Positions 47,193 through 55,320 of a stretch of 64,000 bases of DNA are shown here, piece by piece. A model generated the notes under the pieces. It was not told where the DNA came from, did not search any database, and was given only the letters and a program-made list of their open reading frames with translations. The DNA is from Altererythrobacter ishigakiensis (GTDB lineage: Bacteria; Pseudomonadota; Alphaproteobacteria; Sphingomonadales; Sphingomonadaceae): NCBI RefSeq assembly GCF_001663155.1, contig NZ_CP015963.1, positions 868,001-932,000 on the forward strand, read 5' to 3'. Positions within the stretch are counted from its first letter, which is position 1. Every line of letters starts with the position of its first letter. Position numbers and translations under genes: made by a program.

Positions 47193-48839
47193 CTATTTCT
47201 GAGAAGCGGGCTCTCGCGAAACCAGAAGAATAGCGAAGATGAAGTAGGTCAGTGTTGGCCAGACAATCAGCGACTGGAACTGCTCCAAATCGCCGGTTGT
47301 AAGAGCCATCACACCCAGAACTATTGCGACCAACAACGACAGGCTCGCGCCGGAAAGTAGGAGCCGATTGCTACCCGGTGCTGCAAGCTTTGTTTTTGCG
47401 TGCTCGGCCAGCCAGGCTTGTTCGACGGCGCGCCTCTCGCTCTCCGCTTGCTCTGACGAGGCCAGTTGCTGTGCATCGACAGCCTTTGCTCCCATCGCGG
47501 AGGAAAGTGCAGGATAAGCAACCATCGCGGTCAGCCATGCCGGCACGAAGAGAAACAGCACGTGGACGCCCAGCTGATACCCGAGCAGGGCTGCTACACC
47601 CACGCTGATAATCCAGGTCAGCAAGGCGGGAACGTTGATTGCAGCTTCAGTTGCCGAACGCCAATAGCGGGTTAAACCAAGCTTCTTAAACAGGAAGTGC
47701 TCTGCAAAAATCAGTCCACCGATAGGAGCCATCACCAGAGCCATAATGCCTAGAAAATCGAGCAGTTTCGTGAAGACGAATGGGAAGCACGCGATCATGG
47801 TCGTGATCACGCCGACGATCAGCGTCACGCGCTCGCGCGACCACGAGGGGTGGAGCGACTGGAACGCAAGACCAGAGCGATAGATGGTTGGGTTGGACGT
47901 GGTCCAGCCAGCTACAATGACTGCCAGAATGCCGATAGGTCCCAGCGCCTGAAATGCCACTTCACCCGCATCGAGCGAAGTCAATGGTTGCTGAAGGATC
48001 ATTGCCGCACCCGCGCCCATGATCCCGGCTGCAAGCCAGGCGGCGAAGTGCCCGATGAACATCCCGAGCGTTGAATACCAAGCATAAGATGAATTCCGAG
48101 CAAAGCGCAGGATCGACATGTCGCCCAGACCCCCGTGGAATGCCAGGTTGGCGCCCCACGCGATAGCGACAACATGCCAGAAACCCATTTCTGTGCCTTG
48201 GTCGATCCAGATGCTGGTCTCTGCCAAACTCAGGAAATCGCCGTAACTGCCCACGCTGTTGACGGACGGTGTCCCTGCGAGAATGACAGGCAGCAATGCG
48301 GCTCCTCCCACAAAGAACATAGCGATCATCCAAGGCGCAGCTACTTCGGAAAAGCGCGCCACAAAACTGAAACCGCGCATCGCTGCGAAAGACACAACGG
48401 CTCCAACACCCAGTGCAATGAAGATGAAGGTCGCGCTTGTCGGATACCATTCGACTTGTGGTGGAATTCCGAAAAGAATGCGAACAGCACTCGCGGATAC
48501 GGTAATCATCGCACCCGCAAGGATGCAAAACAGGATACCGTTGATCACACTGTAGATCTTGATGAAGCCGGGGCCTGCGATCTTCTCGAGATATGCATAG
48601 AGCGTCAGACGCGTTTCGGTAGCAATCGGAGCGCAAATGAGTACCCAGCTGAGCACAGCAAGCAGATTGCCGAGCAAAAGCCCGGAAATGACATCGCCCG
48701 CTCCCACTCCCCAGGAAACGAACATGGCGCCGATGACGAATTCCGTGCCGGCAACATGCTCGCCAGCATAGGATGCGGCGAAGTAACGCCCCGGCTTTAA
48801 CGCGGATGGCGCAACTGGTTCGCGCTCGAACTCTTCCAT
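47193..48839 (-). CDS. NCS1-family permease in a sugar locus
   Basis: ATG 48839 follows GGGGAGAG and gives 548 residues with about 12 hydrophobic helices and a longer hydrophilic segment near residues 455-505. GTEFVIGAMFVSWGVGAGDVI (about 32-51) and WTTSNPTIYRSGLAFQSL are NCS1 patterns known from cytosine, allantoin and related permeases. No nucleobase genes are near, and a promoter plus TGATC repeats (48869-48927) link it to the sugar regulon. Uptake of rhamnose, a uronate or a disaccharide is possible but no such specificity can be read from sequence. Confidence 0.75.
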   Translation of the reverse strand: MEEFEREPVAPSALKPGRYFAASYAGEHVAGTEFVIGAMFVSWGVGAGDVISGLLLGNLLAVLSWVLICAPIATETRLTLYAYLEKIAGPGFIKIYSVINGILFCILAGAMITVSASAVRILFGIPPQVEWYPTSATFIFIALGVGAVVSFAAMRGFSFVARFSEVAAPWMIAMFFVGGAALLPVILAGTPSVNSVGSYGDFLSLAETSIWIDQGTEMGFWHVVAIAWGANLAFHGGLGDMSILRFARNSSYAWYSTLGMFIGHFAAWLAAGIMGAGAAMILQQPLTSLDAGEVAFQALGPIGILAVIVAGWTTSNPTIYRSGLAFQSLHPSWSRERVTLIVGVITTMIACFPFVFTKLLDFLGIMALVMAPIGGLIFAEHFLFKKLGLTRYWRSATEAAINVPALLTWIISVGVAALLGYQLGVHVLFLFVPAWLTAMVAYPALSSAMGAKAVDAQQLASSEQAESERRAVEQAWLAEHAKTKLAAPGSNRLLLSGASLSLLVAIVLGVMALTTGDLEQFQSLIVWPTLTYFIFAILLVSREPASQK

Positions 48840-48868
48840 GTACTCTCCCCTCGGATTCTTTGGGCGGG

Positions 48869-48896
48869 AGATTAGCTGGCTTTCAGCCCGATGCAA
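48869..48896 (-). promoter_or_regulatory. Predicted promoter of the NCS1 permease gene
   Basis: On the minus strand, -35 TTGCAT (48896-48891) and -10 TAATCT (48874-48869) are separated by 16 bp. The decamer repeats end directly at the -35 box, as in TonB receptor 1. Confidence 0.5.
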
Positions 48897-48897
48897 G

Positions 48898-48927
48898 AAA
48901 ATGATCGAAAATGATCAAAAAAGATTG
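48898..48927. promoter_or_regulatory. Tandem decamers upstream of the NCS1 promoter, candidate DeoR operator
   Basis: AAAATGATCG, AAAATGATCA and AAAAAGATTG run without gaps, the clearest example of the repeat in the window. They lie between the dctM stop (48952) and the permease promoter. Confidence 0.6.
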
Positions 48928-48951
48928 ATGAATGAGACTCGCCCGCTCTGC

Positions 48952-50247
48952 TCACATCATGCCGAAGAACCGCGGCAACGCTTCCGACAGTGCAGGAACT
49001 GCAGTTGTGACGGCCAGAGCGGCGATCATCGCCAGGTAAAGAGGGGTCATAGGTTTGATCATTGCGGCTACCTTCGTCTCGCCCACGGCTGCACCTACGA
49101 ACAGGACAGTACCAACCGGCGGTGTGCACAATCCAATCGACAGGTTGAAGATCAAGATCATGCCAAAGTGAACTGGAGAGATGCCAAGTGCAACCGCAAC
49201 TGGCAGAAAAATAGGCGTGAAGATCAAGATCGCTGGCGTGATGTCAAGGAATGCCCCGACGATAAGCAATACCACATTGATCAGCAGTAACAGTAGCAGC
49301 GGGTTGTCGGAAATGGTGAGTAACGCCTCTGCTATTGCACCGGGCATGCCCGAATAGGCTAGCATCCACGCCATTCCGGTTGAAGCTGCGATCAGGAACA
49401 GCACGATACCGGTGGTCTCGGCAGATTTGATGATCACGCCTGGCAGATCCTTCCACCTCATTTCGCGGTGTAGGTATATGCCGAGCAGCAGCGAATAGAC
49501 GACCGCAAAGGCGCTGGCTTCAGTGGCGGTGAAAAAGCCTGATACGATCCCGCCGACAACAATAACGAGCATGGCGATGCTGGGGATCGCGGGGACGATC
49601 GTACGCAGGGATTCGCTAAGCGATAGCCGTTCAGAGACTGGGTAGCCGGCCCTTCGTGCGACCAGCATGGCGGCGATGATCAGCGCCAGACCAGCCAAAA
49701 GCCCGGGCCCGTATCCGGCCAGGAACAACGCCCCGATAGAGACACCACCTGCCGCCACGGCATAAACGATCATGACATTAGACGGCGGGATCAGCAGCCC
49801 CAGGATCGAAGCGGAAGTAGTTACAGAGGCGGCGAAAGGTGCGTCGTAGCCTTCTTTCTTCATCGCTGGGACCATGAAAGATCCGATCGCCGAAGTCGCC
49901 GCGACAGCCGATCCCGAAACCGATCCGAACAGCATGCTGGATATGATGCTGACAACTGCGAGCCCACCCGGCAATGCACCGATCAGCCCCTTCGCCGCAT
50001 CAATTAGTCTTCGCGCGACACCCCCGGCACCCATGAGATAGCCGCTCAGGATGAAGAACGGGATCGCCAGCAGGGTAAAACTGTCGAGGCCGGCGACCAT
50101 GCGTTGTGCCATTGTGGTCGTGGCAGGATCGATCGGCATGATCGCAAGCAGTGCGGCCAGTGTTGAAAGGCCGATAGCAAAACCGATCGGCACATTGAGC
50201 GCGACCAGTATGAAGAAAACCAAAACGAGGATCAGGCCGGTTGTCAC
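48952..50247 (-). CDS. dctM: TRAP transporter large permease subunit
   Basis: GTG 50247, overlapping the dctQ stop as GTGA, gives 431 residues of mostly transmembrane helices. AIPFFILSGYLMGAGGVARRL (about 58-78), SIISSMLFGSVSGSAVA and IAASTGMAWMLAY are typical of DctM. It moves the substrate with sodium using the periplasmic binding protein at 50735. Gene order dctP-dctQ-dctM is contiguous and overlapping. TRAP systems often carry sugar acids, so unsaturated or keto-deoxy uronates are likely cargo. Confidence 0.92.
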   Translation of the reverse strand: MTTGLILVLVFFILVALNVPIGFAIGLSTLAALLAIMPIDPATTTMAQRMVAGLDSFTLLAIPFFILSGYLMGAGGVARRLIDAAKGLIGALPGGLAVVSIISSMLFGSVSGSAVAATSAIGSFMVPAMKKEGYDAPFAASVTTSASILGLLIPPSNVMIVYAVAAGGVSIGALFLAGYGPGLLAGLALIIAAMLVARRAGYPVSERLSLSESLRTIVPAIPSIAMLVIVVGGIVSGFFTATEASAFAVVYSLLLGIYLHREMRWKDLPGVIIKSAETTGIVLFLIAASTGMAWMLAYSGMPGAIAEALLTISDNPLLLLLLINVVLLIVGAFLDITPAILIFTPIFLPVAVALGISPVHFGMILIFNLSIGLCTPPVGTVLFVGAAVGETKVAAMIKPMTPLYLAMIAALAVTTAVPALSEALPRFFGMM

Positions 50248-50738
50248 TGGACCTCTCCTTCCAGATTTTCTGTCTCGGTCGCTGTGCCTTCTAGCATGAA
50301 GGAAAAGGAAAAATAGGCGATCACCAGCCCGCTGACCGGCATGATGCCGTAAATCGTCCACATTGGTAGGCCGAGAGCTGCGGATGTCTGTCCTAGTGTT
50401 GCGGTCACTTTCACCAGCAGTCCGCCGCCATAGACCATCACAATCAGCGCAAAGGCCGCGCATGCGAGCCAGATTGCCCGCGCTGCTGATATTCGTCCCG
50501 ATGGAGACAGCCGCGCGGAAATTAAGTCCACACCCACATGCATTCGCCTCGCAAAGGCATAGGCCATCGACACCATACCCAGCCAGATCAGCAGGAAGCG
50601 CGCGATCTCTTCTGTCGCAGAACTGGGAGCTTCAAGAACATAGCGACCGATCACCTGCCAAACGACAGTGATAACGGTCGCGCTGAACAACAGCACCAGG
50701 ATCCCGGCAAGTGCTTTTTCCAACATAATCCGCATCAT
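50244..50738 (-). CDS. dctQ: TRAP transporter small permease subunit
   Basis: The 164-residue protein has four predicted transmembrane helices and the family motifs WQVIGRYVLEAPSSATEEIARFLLIW (about 27-52) and RMHVGVDLI. Its start overlaps the dctP stop (ATGA) and its stop overlaps the dctM start (GTGA). It pairs with DctM to form the membrane part of the transporter. The N-terminus may begin at the first or fourth codon (M1 or M2 and M5 alternatives). Confidence 0.9.
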   Translation of the reverse strand: MMRIMLEKALAGILVLLFSATVITVVWQVIGRYVLEAPSSATEEIARFLLIWLGMVSMAYAFARRMHVGVDLISARLSPSGRISAARAIWLACAAFALIVMVYGGGLLVKVTATLGQTSAALGLPMWTIYGIMPVSGLVIAYFSFSFMLEGTATETENLEGEVQ

Positions 50739-51736
50739 GCACTCTCCGACATGGCTTCGATCCGTGCAGCGAGTTCGCCGATCCTTGTTCCGTCAAACCC
50801 GGCTTTGAAACCAGCGACAGCTTCTCGGAAGGGCGCTTTGTCTGGTCGATTAACAACGACTCCACTCGCTTCAATTTCCGCCAAAGCCTCATCAGATGCC
50901 TTGCGCCACAGCTGGCGCTGGTAAGCTTCCGAAGTGGCCATCGCTTGCTTGGCCCAACCCTGCTGTTCTTCGTTCAGGCTATCCCACACACTTTGGCTCA
51001 TCACTACAACATCAGGGGCGCTGACGTGTTCATCAAGTGAGTAGTATTTGCATACCTCGTGATGCCGCGCGCTGAGTACACTGGGCGGGTTGTTCTCCGC
51101 ACCATCGACGACGCCCTGTTGCAAAGCGGCATAAAGTTCGCCGAAGGCAATTGGGGTCGCCGCACCACCGAATGTTTCAACTGTCTTGACCAAAGCTTCG
51201 CTCGGCAGGACGCGGACAGTCTTGCCGCGAATGTCTGCAGGCGTGTTGACTGGACCATCGGTCATATAGAAGCTTCGCGCGCCGGCGTCGTAGTGCCCCA
51301 TCCCCTTGAGCAAGACCTTGCTCAGACCCTCAAGGATTTCCTGCCCGACGTCACTTTGTACAACCCGCCTTTGATGTTCGCTGTCATCAAAAAGATAAGG
51401 AAGCGAATAAACGCCCATGTCCGGTGCAAAGTTTTCGAGAGAGAGCGAAGAGACCTTGGTCATGGAGATCGCGCCAAGCTGAACCAGCTCCACCAGTTCG
51501 CGCTCTGTTCCTAGCTGAGCATTGGGAAAAATTTCGACCGCGATAGAAGCCCCGGAAAGGCGGATCAGCTCGTCGCGAAACCGCCCCATCGCTAGGTGCA
51601 CGGGATGCTGCTCGTCCAAAGTATGAGCCAATGTGATCCGATTGCTCGCGCCCAGTTGCGTGCAACCAGGTAGCATGGCCGCGAGGCCTGCCGCTGACAG
51701 CAGCTGCAAATGTCGACGCCTTGAATGAACGCGCAA
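50735..51736 (-). CDS. dctP: TRAP transporter substrate-binding protein
   Basis: TTG 51736 directly behind GGGAGAGAGAGA gives 333 residues, beginning MRVHSRRRHLQLLSAAG, with a Tat-like and lipoprotein-like signal (LPGC). RITLAHTLDEQHPVHLAM (about 32-49), PNAQLGTERELVELVQLGAI, FGELYAALQQGVVDGAENN (about 195-213, with the conserved ligand-binding Arg upstream in KTVRVLPSE) are DctP features. It captures a carboxylated sugar in the periplasm. Expression is likely controlled by the LacI protein, whose operator lies in the shared control region. Confidence 0.9.
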   Translation of the reverse strand: MRVHSRRRHLQLLSAAGLAAMLPGCTQLGASNRITLAHTLDEQHPVHLAMGRFRDELIRLSGASIAVEIFPNAQLGTERELVELVQLGAISMTKVSSLSLENFAPDMGVYSLPYLFDDSEHQRRVVQSDVGQEILEGLSKVLLKGMGHYDAGARSFYMTDGPVNTPADIRGKTVRVLPSEALVKTVETFGGAATPIAFGELYAALQQGVVDGAENNPPSVLSARHHEVCKYYSLDEHVSAPDVVVMSQSVWDSLNEEQQGWAKQAMATSEAYQRQLWRKASDEALAEIEASGVVVNRPDKAPFREAVAGFKAGFDGTRIGELAARIEAMSESA

Positions 51737-51791
51737 TCTCTCTCTCCCGATCGCTTTCAATTCTACTTGTTTGAGCAAGTTTGACTATCAG

Positions 51792-51806
51792 TGGTAACCG
51801 GTGTCA
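51792..51806. promoter_or_regulatory. LacI-type operator, copy 2 (lacI/dctP divergent region)
   Basis: TGGTAACCGGTGTCA, read on the minus strand as TGACACCGGTTACCA, differs from the copy at 61720 in the last base only. It lies between the TRAP operon and the lacI-family gene, as expected for autoregulation. Confidence 0.75.
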
Positions 51807-51913
51807 TGACAAGTGCAAGTCAGATTTATCTGTTTGCAATTACCGATTGAAGCTGACAGCGCGTGTTCCACGTAGTTGACGGTTTGTTTTAACCTTGACG
51901 AGGTTGCCTGATA

Positions 51914-52969
51914 ATGTCCCAGCAGGGAGACTCTTCCCAACACAAGAAAGCGCCTACGATCAATGACGTGGCGGCGCTGGCGGGCGTTTCGAAGAAAACC
52001 GTCAGTCGTTTCATAAATAGATCGCCCTTGATGAGTGCGGAGACTCGCGAGAAAGTCTCGGGCGCGATCGAGCAACTTGGCTATGTTCCCAATCCTCAAG
52101 CTCGGGCATTAGCATTGAGACGGAACTTCATGATCGCGCTGCTTCATGACAATCCTAATGCCCAAACTGTTCTCAACTTTCAGAAAGGTGTGCTTTCGGC
52201 AATCAAAGACACTGAACTCGCACTGGCCGTAAGACCAGTGGATCGCACTTCACCCGGATTGCTAGAGGACGTCGAATCGTTCCTTGCAAAGCAGCGCCCG
52301 ATTGGGGTCCTGATCCTTCCGCCAGTCTCCGAAAGCGACGATATTGTCGAACTGTGCCGGCGGCTCAAAGTGAACTATGTTCGAGTAGGATCGACCGCGC
52401 TTGATACAGCCGAGCATTGCGTTGCGTCGAATGATCGAGAAATTGTAACGCAATTGATTTCAGCGCTCCTCGAGAGAGGGCACAAGAAAATCGGATTTGT
52501 GCGGGGGCCGGAGGGCTTCCGCTCGCCTATCGAGCGCGAAGCTGGATTTCGTGACGCGTTTGCAGACGCAGGTGTTGAGCCGGATCCAGCATTGATAGTC
52601 CAAGGCAACTACCGATTCGAATCCGGATTAGAGGCAGGGAAACTACTGCTTGATCGCCCCGAGCGGCCAAGCGCAATCTTTGCCAGCAATGACGAAATGG
52701 CTTCGGGTGTATTACATGCCGCCTATCGCCTCGGCTTAGAGGTGCCCAGTGATGTTGAGTTGATTGGCTTTGACGATTCTCCGACTGCTTCACATGTTTG
52801 GCCGCCATTGACGACAGTTCATTGGCCAGTCGAAGAAATGGGATACCTCGCTGGAGTGAAACTCGCAGCCGATTTTCTCAGAGAAAGTCCCAATAAGGCA
52901 GACCTTCGACAGATCGTGGTTCCGTCGCATATCATCGAACGGGCGTCCGCCAAGCTGCCAAAGGTTTGA
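51914..52969 (+). CDS. LacI-family transcriptional repressor, candidate uronate regulator
   Basis: The 351-residue protein has an N-terminal helix-turn-helix (about 13-33; TINDVAALAGVSKKTVSRFI) and hinge (PNPQARALALRR), then a periplasmic-binding-like effector domain (IALLHDNPN, GFVRGPEGFRSPIEREAGF, AIFASNDEMASGVLHAA, IGFDDSPTASHVWPPLTTV). It is divergent from the TRAP operon across 177 bp containing TGGTAACCGGTGTCA. The same operator occurs upstream of the dhuI-like/kdgK genes and the hydratase/beta-helix pair, so a keto-deoxy uronate (KDG or relative) is the likely inducer. The gene is coupled to the DUF6250 gene by TGATG. Confidence 0.9.
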   Translation: MSQQGDSSQHKKAPTINDVAALAGVSKKTVSRFINRSPLMSAETREKVSGAIEQLGYVPNPQARALALRRNFMIALLHDNPNAQTVLNFQKGVLSAIKDTELALAVRPVDRTSPGLLEDVESFLAKQRPIGVLILPPVSESDDIVELCRRLKVNYVRVGSTALDTAEHCVASNDREIVTQLISALLERGHKKIGFVRGPEGFRSPIEREAGFRDAFADAGVEPDPALIVQGNYRFESGLEAGKLLLDRPERPSAIFASNDEMASGVLHAAYRLGLEVPSDVELIGFDDSPTASHVWPPLTTVHWPVEEMGYLAGVKLAADFLRESPNKADLRQIVVPSHIIERASAKLPKV

Positions 52970-53700
52970 TGGATGATGGCTTGATGAGCGCACCAAAATC
53001 CTGTCGAAAAATGTTCTGCGCAATTCTAACGGCAGTATCGTTTGCGGCGTGCGCCCCTGTTACTCCCGATCGGCCTTTTTCGAAATCACCCTTGTATTTT
53101 GATACGATTATCTCCGATCTCGAGATGTGGCACATCGAAGCCGAGTCCGGAGCACGAGTCTCATCACAAGACGGGAAAATGACAGTCATCGCGCCTGGCG
53201 GGGCAACGATTTGGTTCAAGCCGAGACTTCATGCCCCAGTCGAGATCACATACAAGGTTACGGCCGTGGATAAGGGAGGGCTGCATGACAGGGTAAGCGA
53301 TCTCAATCAGTTCTGGATGGCGAGTGATCCTGACAATGAAGACATTTTTGGCATCGATCGGACAGGAAGGTTCGGTGAATACGATGCGCTCATGCTCTAC
53401 TACGTTGGCGTAGGCGGGCATAACAACACAAGGACCCGTTTTCGGAGATATGTTGGGGAGATAGGCAACAGGCCGCTCCTACCAGAGCATGATCTGACCG
53501 ATCCGCGCTTTCTGATAGAAGGCAACCGGCGGTACGAAATTCGGATCGTGTCAGAAGGATACCGTCAGCGATTTTTCCGGGATGGAGAATTGATTTTCGA
53601 CATCACCGACTATGAACCATATCTATCCGGCCATTTTGCTCTGCGGACTGTTCGGAATCGACTGATCGTGGAAGATTTCGTTGTACGCGAATTGAGATAG
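52969..53700 (+). CDS. DUF6250 lipoprotein
   Basis: The ATG at 52969 overlaps the lacI stop; ATG 52984 gives a tighter lipoprotein signal (FAACAP). About 243 residues follow the DUF6250 layout: WHIEAESGARV, DLNQFWMASDPDNEDIF (about 122-138), YYVGVGGHNNTRTRFRRYVG (about 155-174), PLLPEHDL and RQRFFRDGELIFDITDYEPY, a beta-jelly-roll like LamG/GH16 folds. Its family is found in pectin and rhamnogalacturonan loci but has no agreed activity. Translational coupling to the repressor is uncommon for an enzyme and may keep its level low. Confidence 0.75.
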   Translation: MDDGLMSAPKSCRKMFCAILTAVSFAACAPVTPDRPFSKSPLYFDTIISDLEMWHIEAESGARVSSQDGKMTVIAPGGATIWFKPRLHAPVEITYKVTAVDKGGLHDRVSDLNQFWMASDPDNEDIFGIDRTGRFGEYDALMLYYVGVGGHNNTRTRFRRYVGEIGNRPLLPEHDLTDPRFLIEGNRRYEIRIVSEGYRQRFFRDGELIFDITDYEPYLSGHFALRTVRNRLIVEDFVVRELR

Positions 53701-53723
53701 CCTCGGTGGCATTCAAATTTGCA

Positions 53724-55166
53724 TCAATACAATTTGCCTCCAAGTATGTCGGGTTTTGCGTCGTTTGGAATATGTTGCGCGAGCCGAATCCTAGTGGCTT
53801 CATGTTCTAGTCTTGTAGCAATATTGTGCCATTCCAGCGGATCGTTGTCGTGGTCGTAGAGTTCCTCCGAACCGTCGGCGTAACGGATGTAGCGATAACG
53901 TTGGTCAACGACGGCGTAGTTGCCCTCGCCATATACAGATACTTGCGGCTGGACCGGTAATGTGCCGTCGCCTGTAAGGTAGGGGCTCAGGTCGCGTCCG
54001 GCGTTTTCCGGATTGGCCGGGAGGTCTAGTTGGCTCGCTACTGTCGGGTATATATCGATCAGTCCGACCGGATCAGTGACGATCTGATGTTGGACTCCGG
54101 GGCCAACAAAGATCAATGGGACCCGTGTCGAACGGCCCCAAAGAGACATCTTTGCAAACCGCTGTTTCTCGCCCAAATGATATCCATTGTCGGAGACTAG
54201 GCAGACCAAACTGTTATCGGCGTATCCATGCTTGCGCAGACCCTTCATCGCGATGCCTATGCAATAATCTGCAAAGGCGATTGAGGCGAGGTAGGCCTGC
54301 ATGATTGGCCGCCATTCAGCGTTCTGTTCAGCCCATTCCAAAGTTGGCATTTGCGGCACTGCAGCCAAATCTCGTCCCGCTTGCGGTACATCGTCGAGAT
54401 CATTCTCGCGGACCACGGGCATTTCGATTTCGTCCAGTGGAAACTTGTCGAGCCAGCGCTGCGGAACATACCAAGGCACGTGCGGGCGAACGAAGCCGAG
54501 CGCTAACATAAACGGTTTGTCGCCGCGCTCCTGCATGTGACGCGATAGGAAATCGACACCAAACGTGGCCGTCTGAAAGTCGAACATGTCTTCATCACTA
54601 TCAGGGTAGGCACCCCAATCGGTATGGGTACGTCCGTCAAACCATTTCATTCGTTCGGCTGGCCCCGGACCATACATACCGCGATTTTCACCCCTACGCC
54701 CAGCATACTCGTCGAACATACTGTCGAGGCCGCCCTGGTGAGACACTTTGCCCGATCCGGCAACGTAGTAACCTTGGCTTCGCAGATATTGTGGCAGCAG
54801 TTGCGTCGGAGACACGGCGGCAATGGCGGCTTCCAGACGATCATCAGGGATCTGCCCGTAAATGCCGGTTTGCGCGGGATACAGTCCTGAGAACAGGCTG
54901 GCGCGGGACGGGCCACAGATCGGCGCTTGTGCATGTGCATTGGCAAAGACTGTCCCAGATCTGGCCATCAAGTCGATGTTGGGTGTCTTGACCTGCGGAT
55001 GGTCACCAAGCGCGGTGACCCAGTCATTAAGATCATCGACCAAAAAGAAGAGAAAATTCTTCGCTGTGCTTTCCTGCGCTGATTGACCGTTTGGAAAACA
55101 ACCAGACAGCAAAGCGGTGCTCGCCAAGGCGCCAATTGAAAATCCTCTCCGCGAAACCTGAGTCAC
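53724..55166 (-). CDS. S1-family sulfatase (S1_7 / iduronate-2-sulfatase-like), Tat-exported
   Basis: GTG 55166 behind GGGAGG gives 480 residues starting MTQVSRRGFSIGALASTALLSGC, a twin-arginine and lipoprotein signal. FLVDDLNDWVTALG (about 41-54) is the metal site, CGPSRASLFSGLYP carries the formylglycine Cys84, and LVSDNGYHLGEKQRFAKMSLWGRSTRVPL is the sulfate pocket. The CGPSR and NDW pattern resembles S1_7 iduronate-2-sulfatases, which act on sulfated uronates; subfamily is inferred. It is divergent from GH105 copy 2. Substrate is most likely a sulfated uronate or rhamnose. Confidence 0.9.
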   Translation of the reverse strand: MTQVSRRGFSIGALASTALLSGCFPNGQSAQESTAKNFLFFLVDDLNDWVTALGDHPQVKTPNIDLMARSGTVFANAHAQAPICGPSRASLFSGLYPAQTGIYGQIPDDRLEAAIAAVSPTQLLPQYLRSQGYYVAGSGKVSHQGGLDSMFDEYAGRRGENRGMYGPGPAERMKWFDGRTHTDWGAYPDSDEDMFDFQTATFGVDFLSRHMQERGDKPFMLALGFVRPHVPWYVPQRWLDKFPLDEIEMPVVRENDLDDVPQAGRDLAAVPQMPTLEWAEQNAEWRPIMQAYLASIAFADYCIGIAMKGLRKHGYADNSLVCLVSDNGYHLGEKQRFAKMSLWGRSTRVPLIFVGPGVQHQIVTDPVGLIDIYPTVASQLDLPANPENAGRDLSPYLTGDGTLPVQPQVSVYGEGNYAVVDQRYRYIRYADGSEELYDHDNDPLEWHNIATRLEHEATRIRLAQHIPNDAKPDILGGKLY

Positions 55167-55320
55167 ACATGCCTCCCGTTCAGCCGCGCATTGCACCATG
55201 CTTGTCTATGCGCGAAATTGATTGTAAATGAACGAGTCTGGAATGCAATGGCGCAGGGCCAAGGTCGAAAGAAAGCCAAGTCATTGAACTATCTTAATGC
55301 TGCTCGGGAGAAGAACGAAC

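Noticed and set aside
47962..48636. Minus-strand frame of 224 codons within the NCS1 gene
   Set aside because: It is a frame-shifted reading of the permease gene, rich in Arg, His and Ser and without features.
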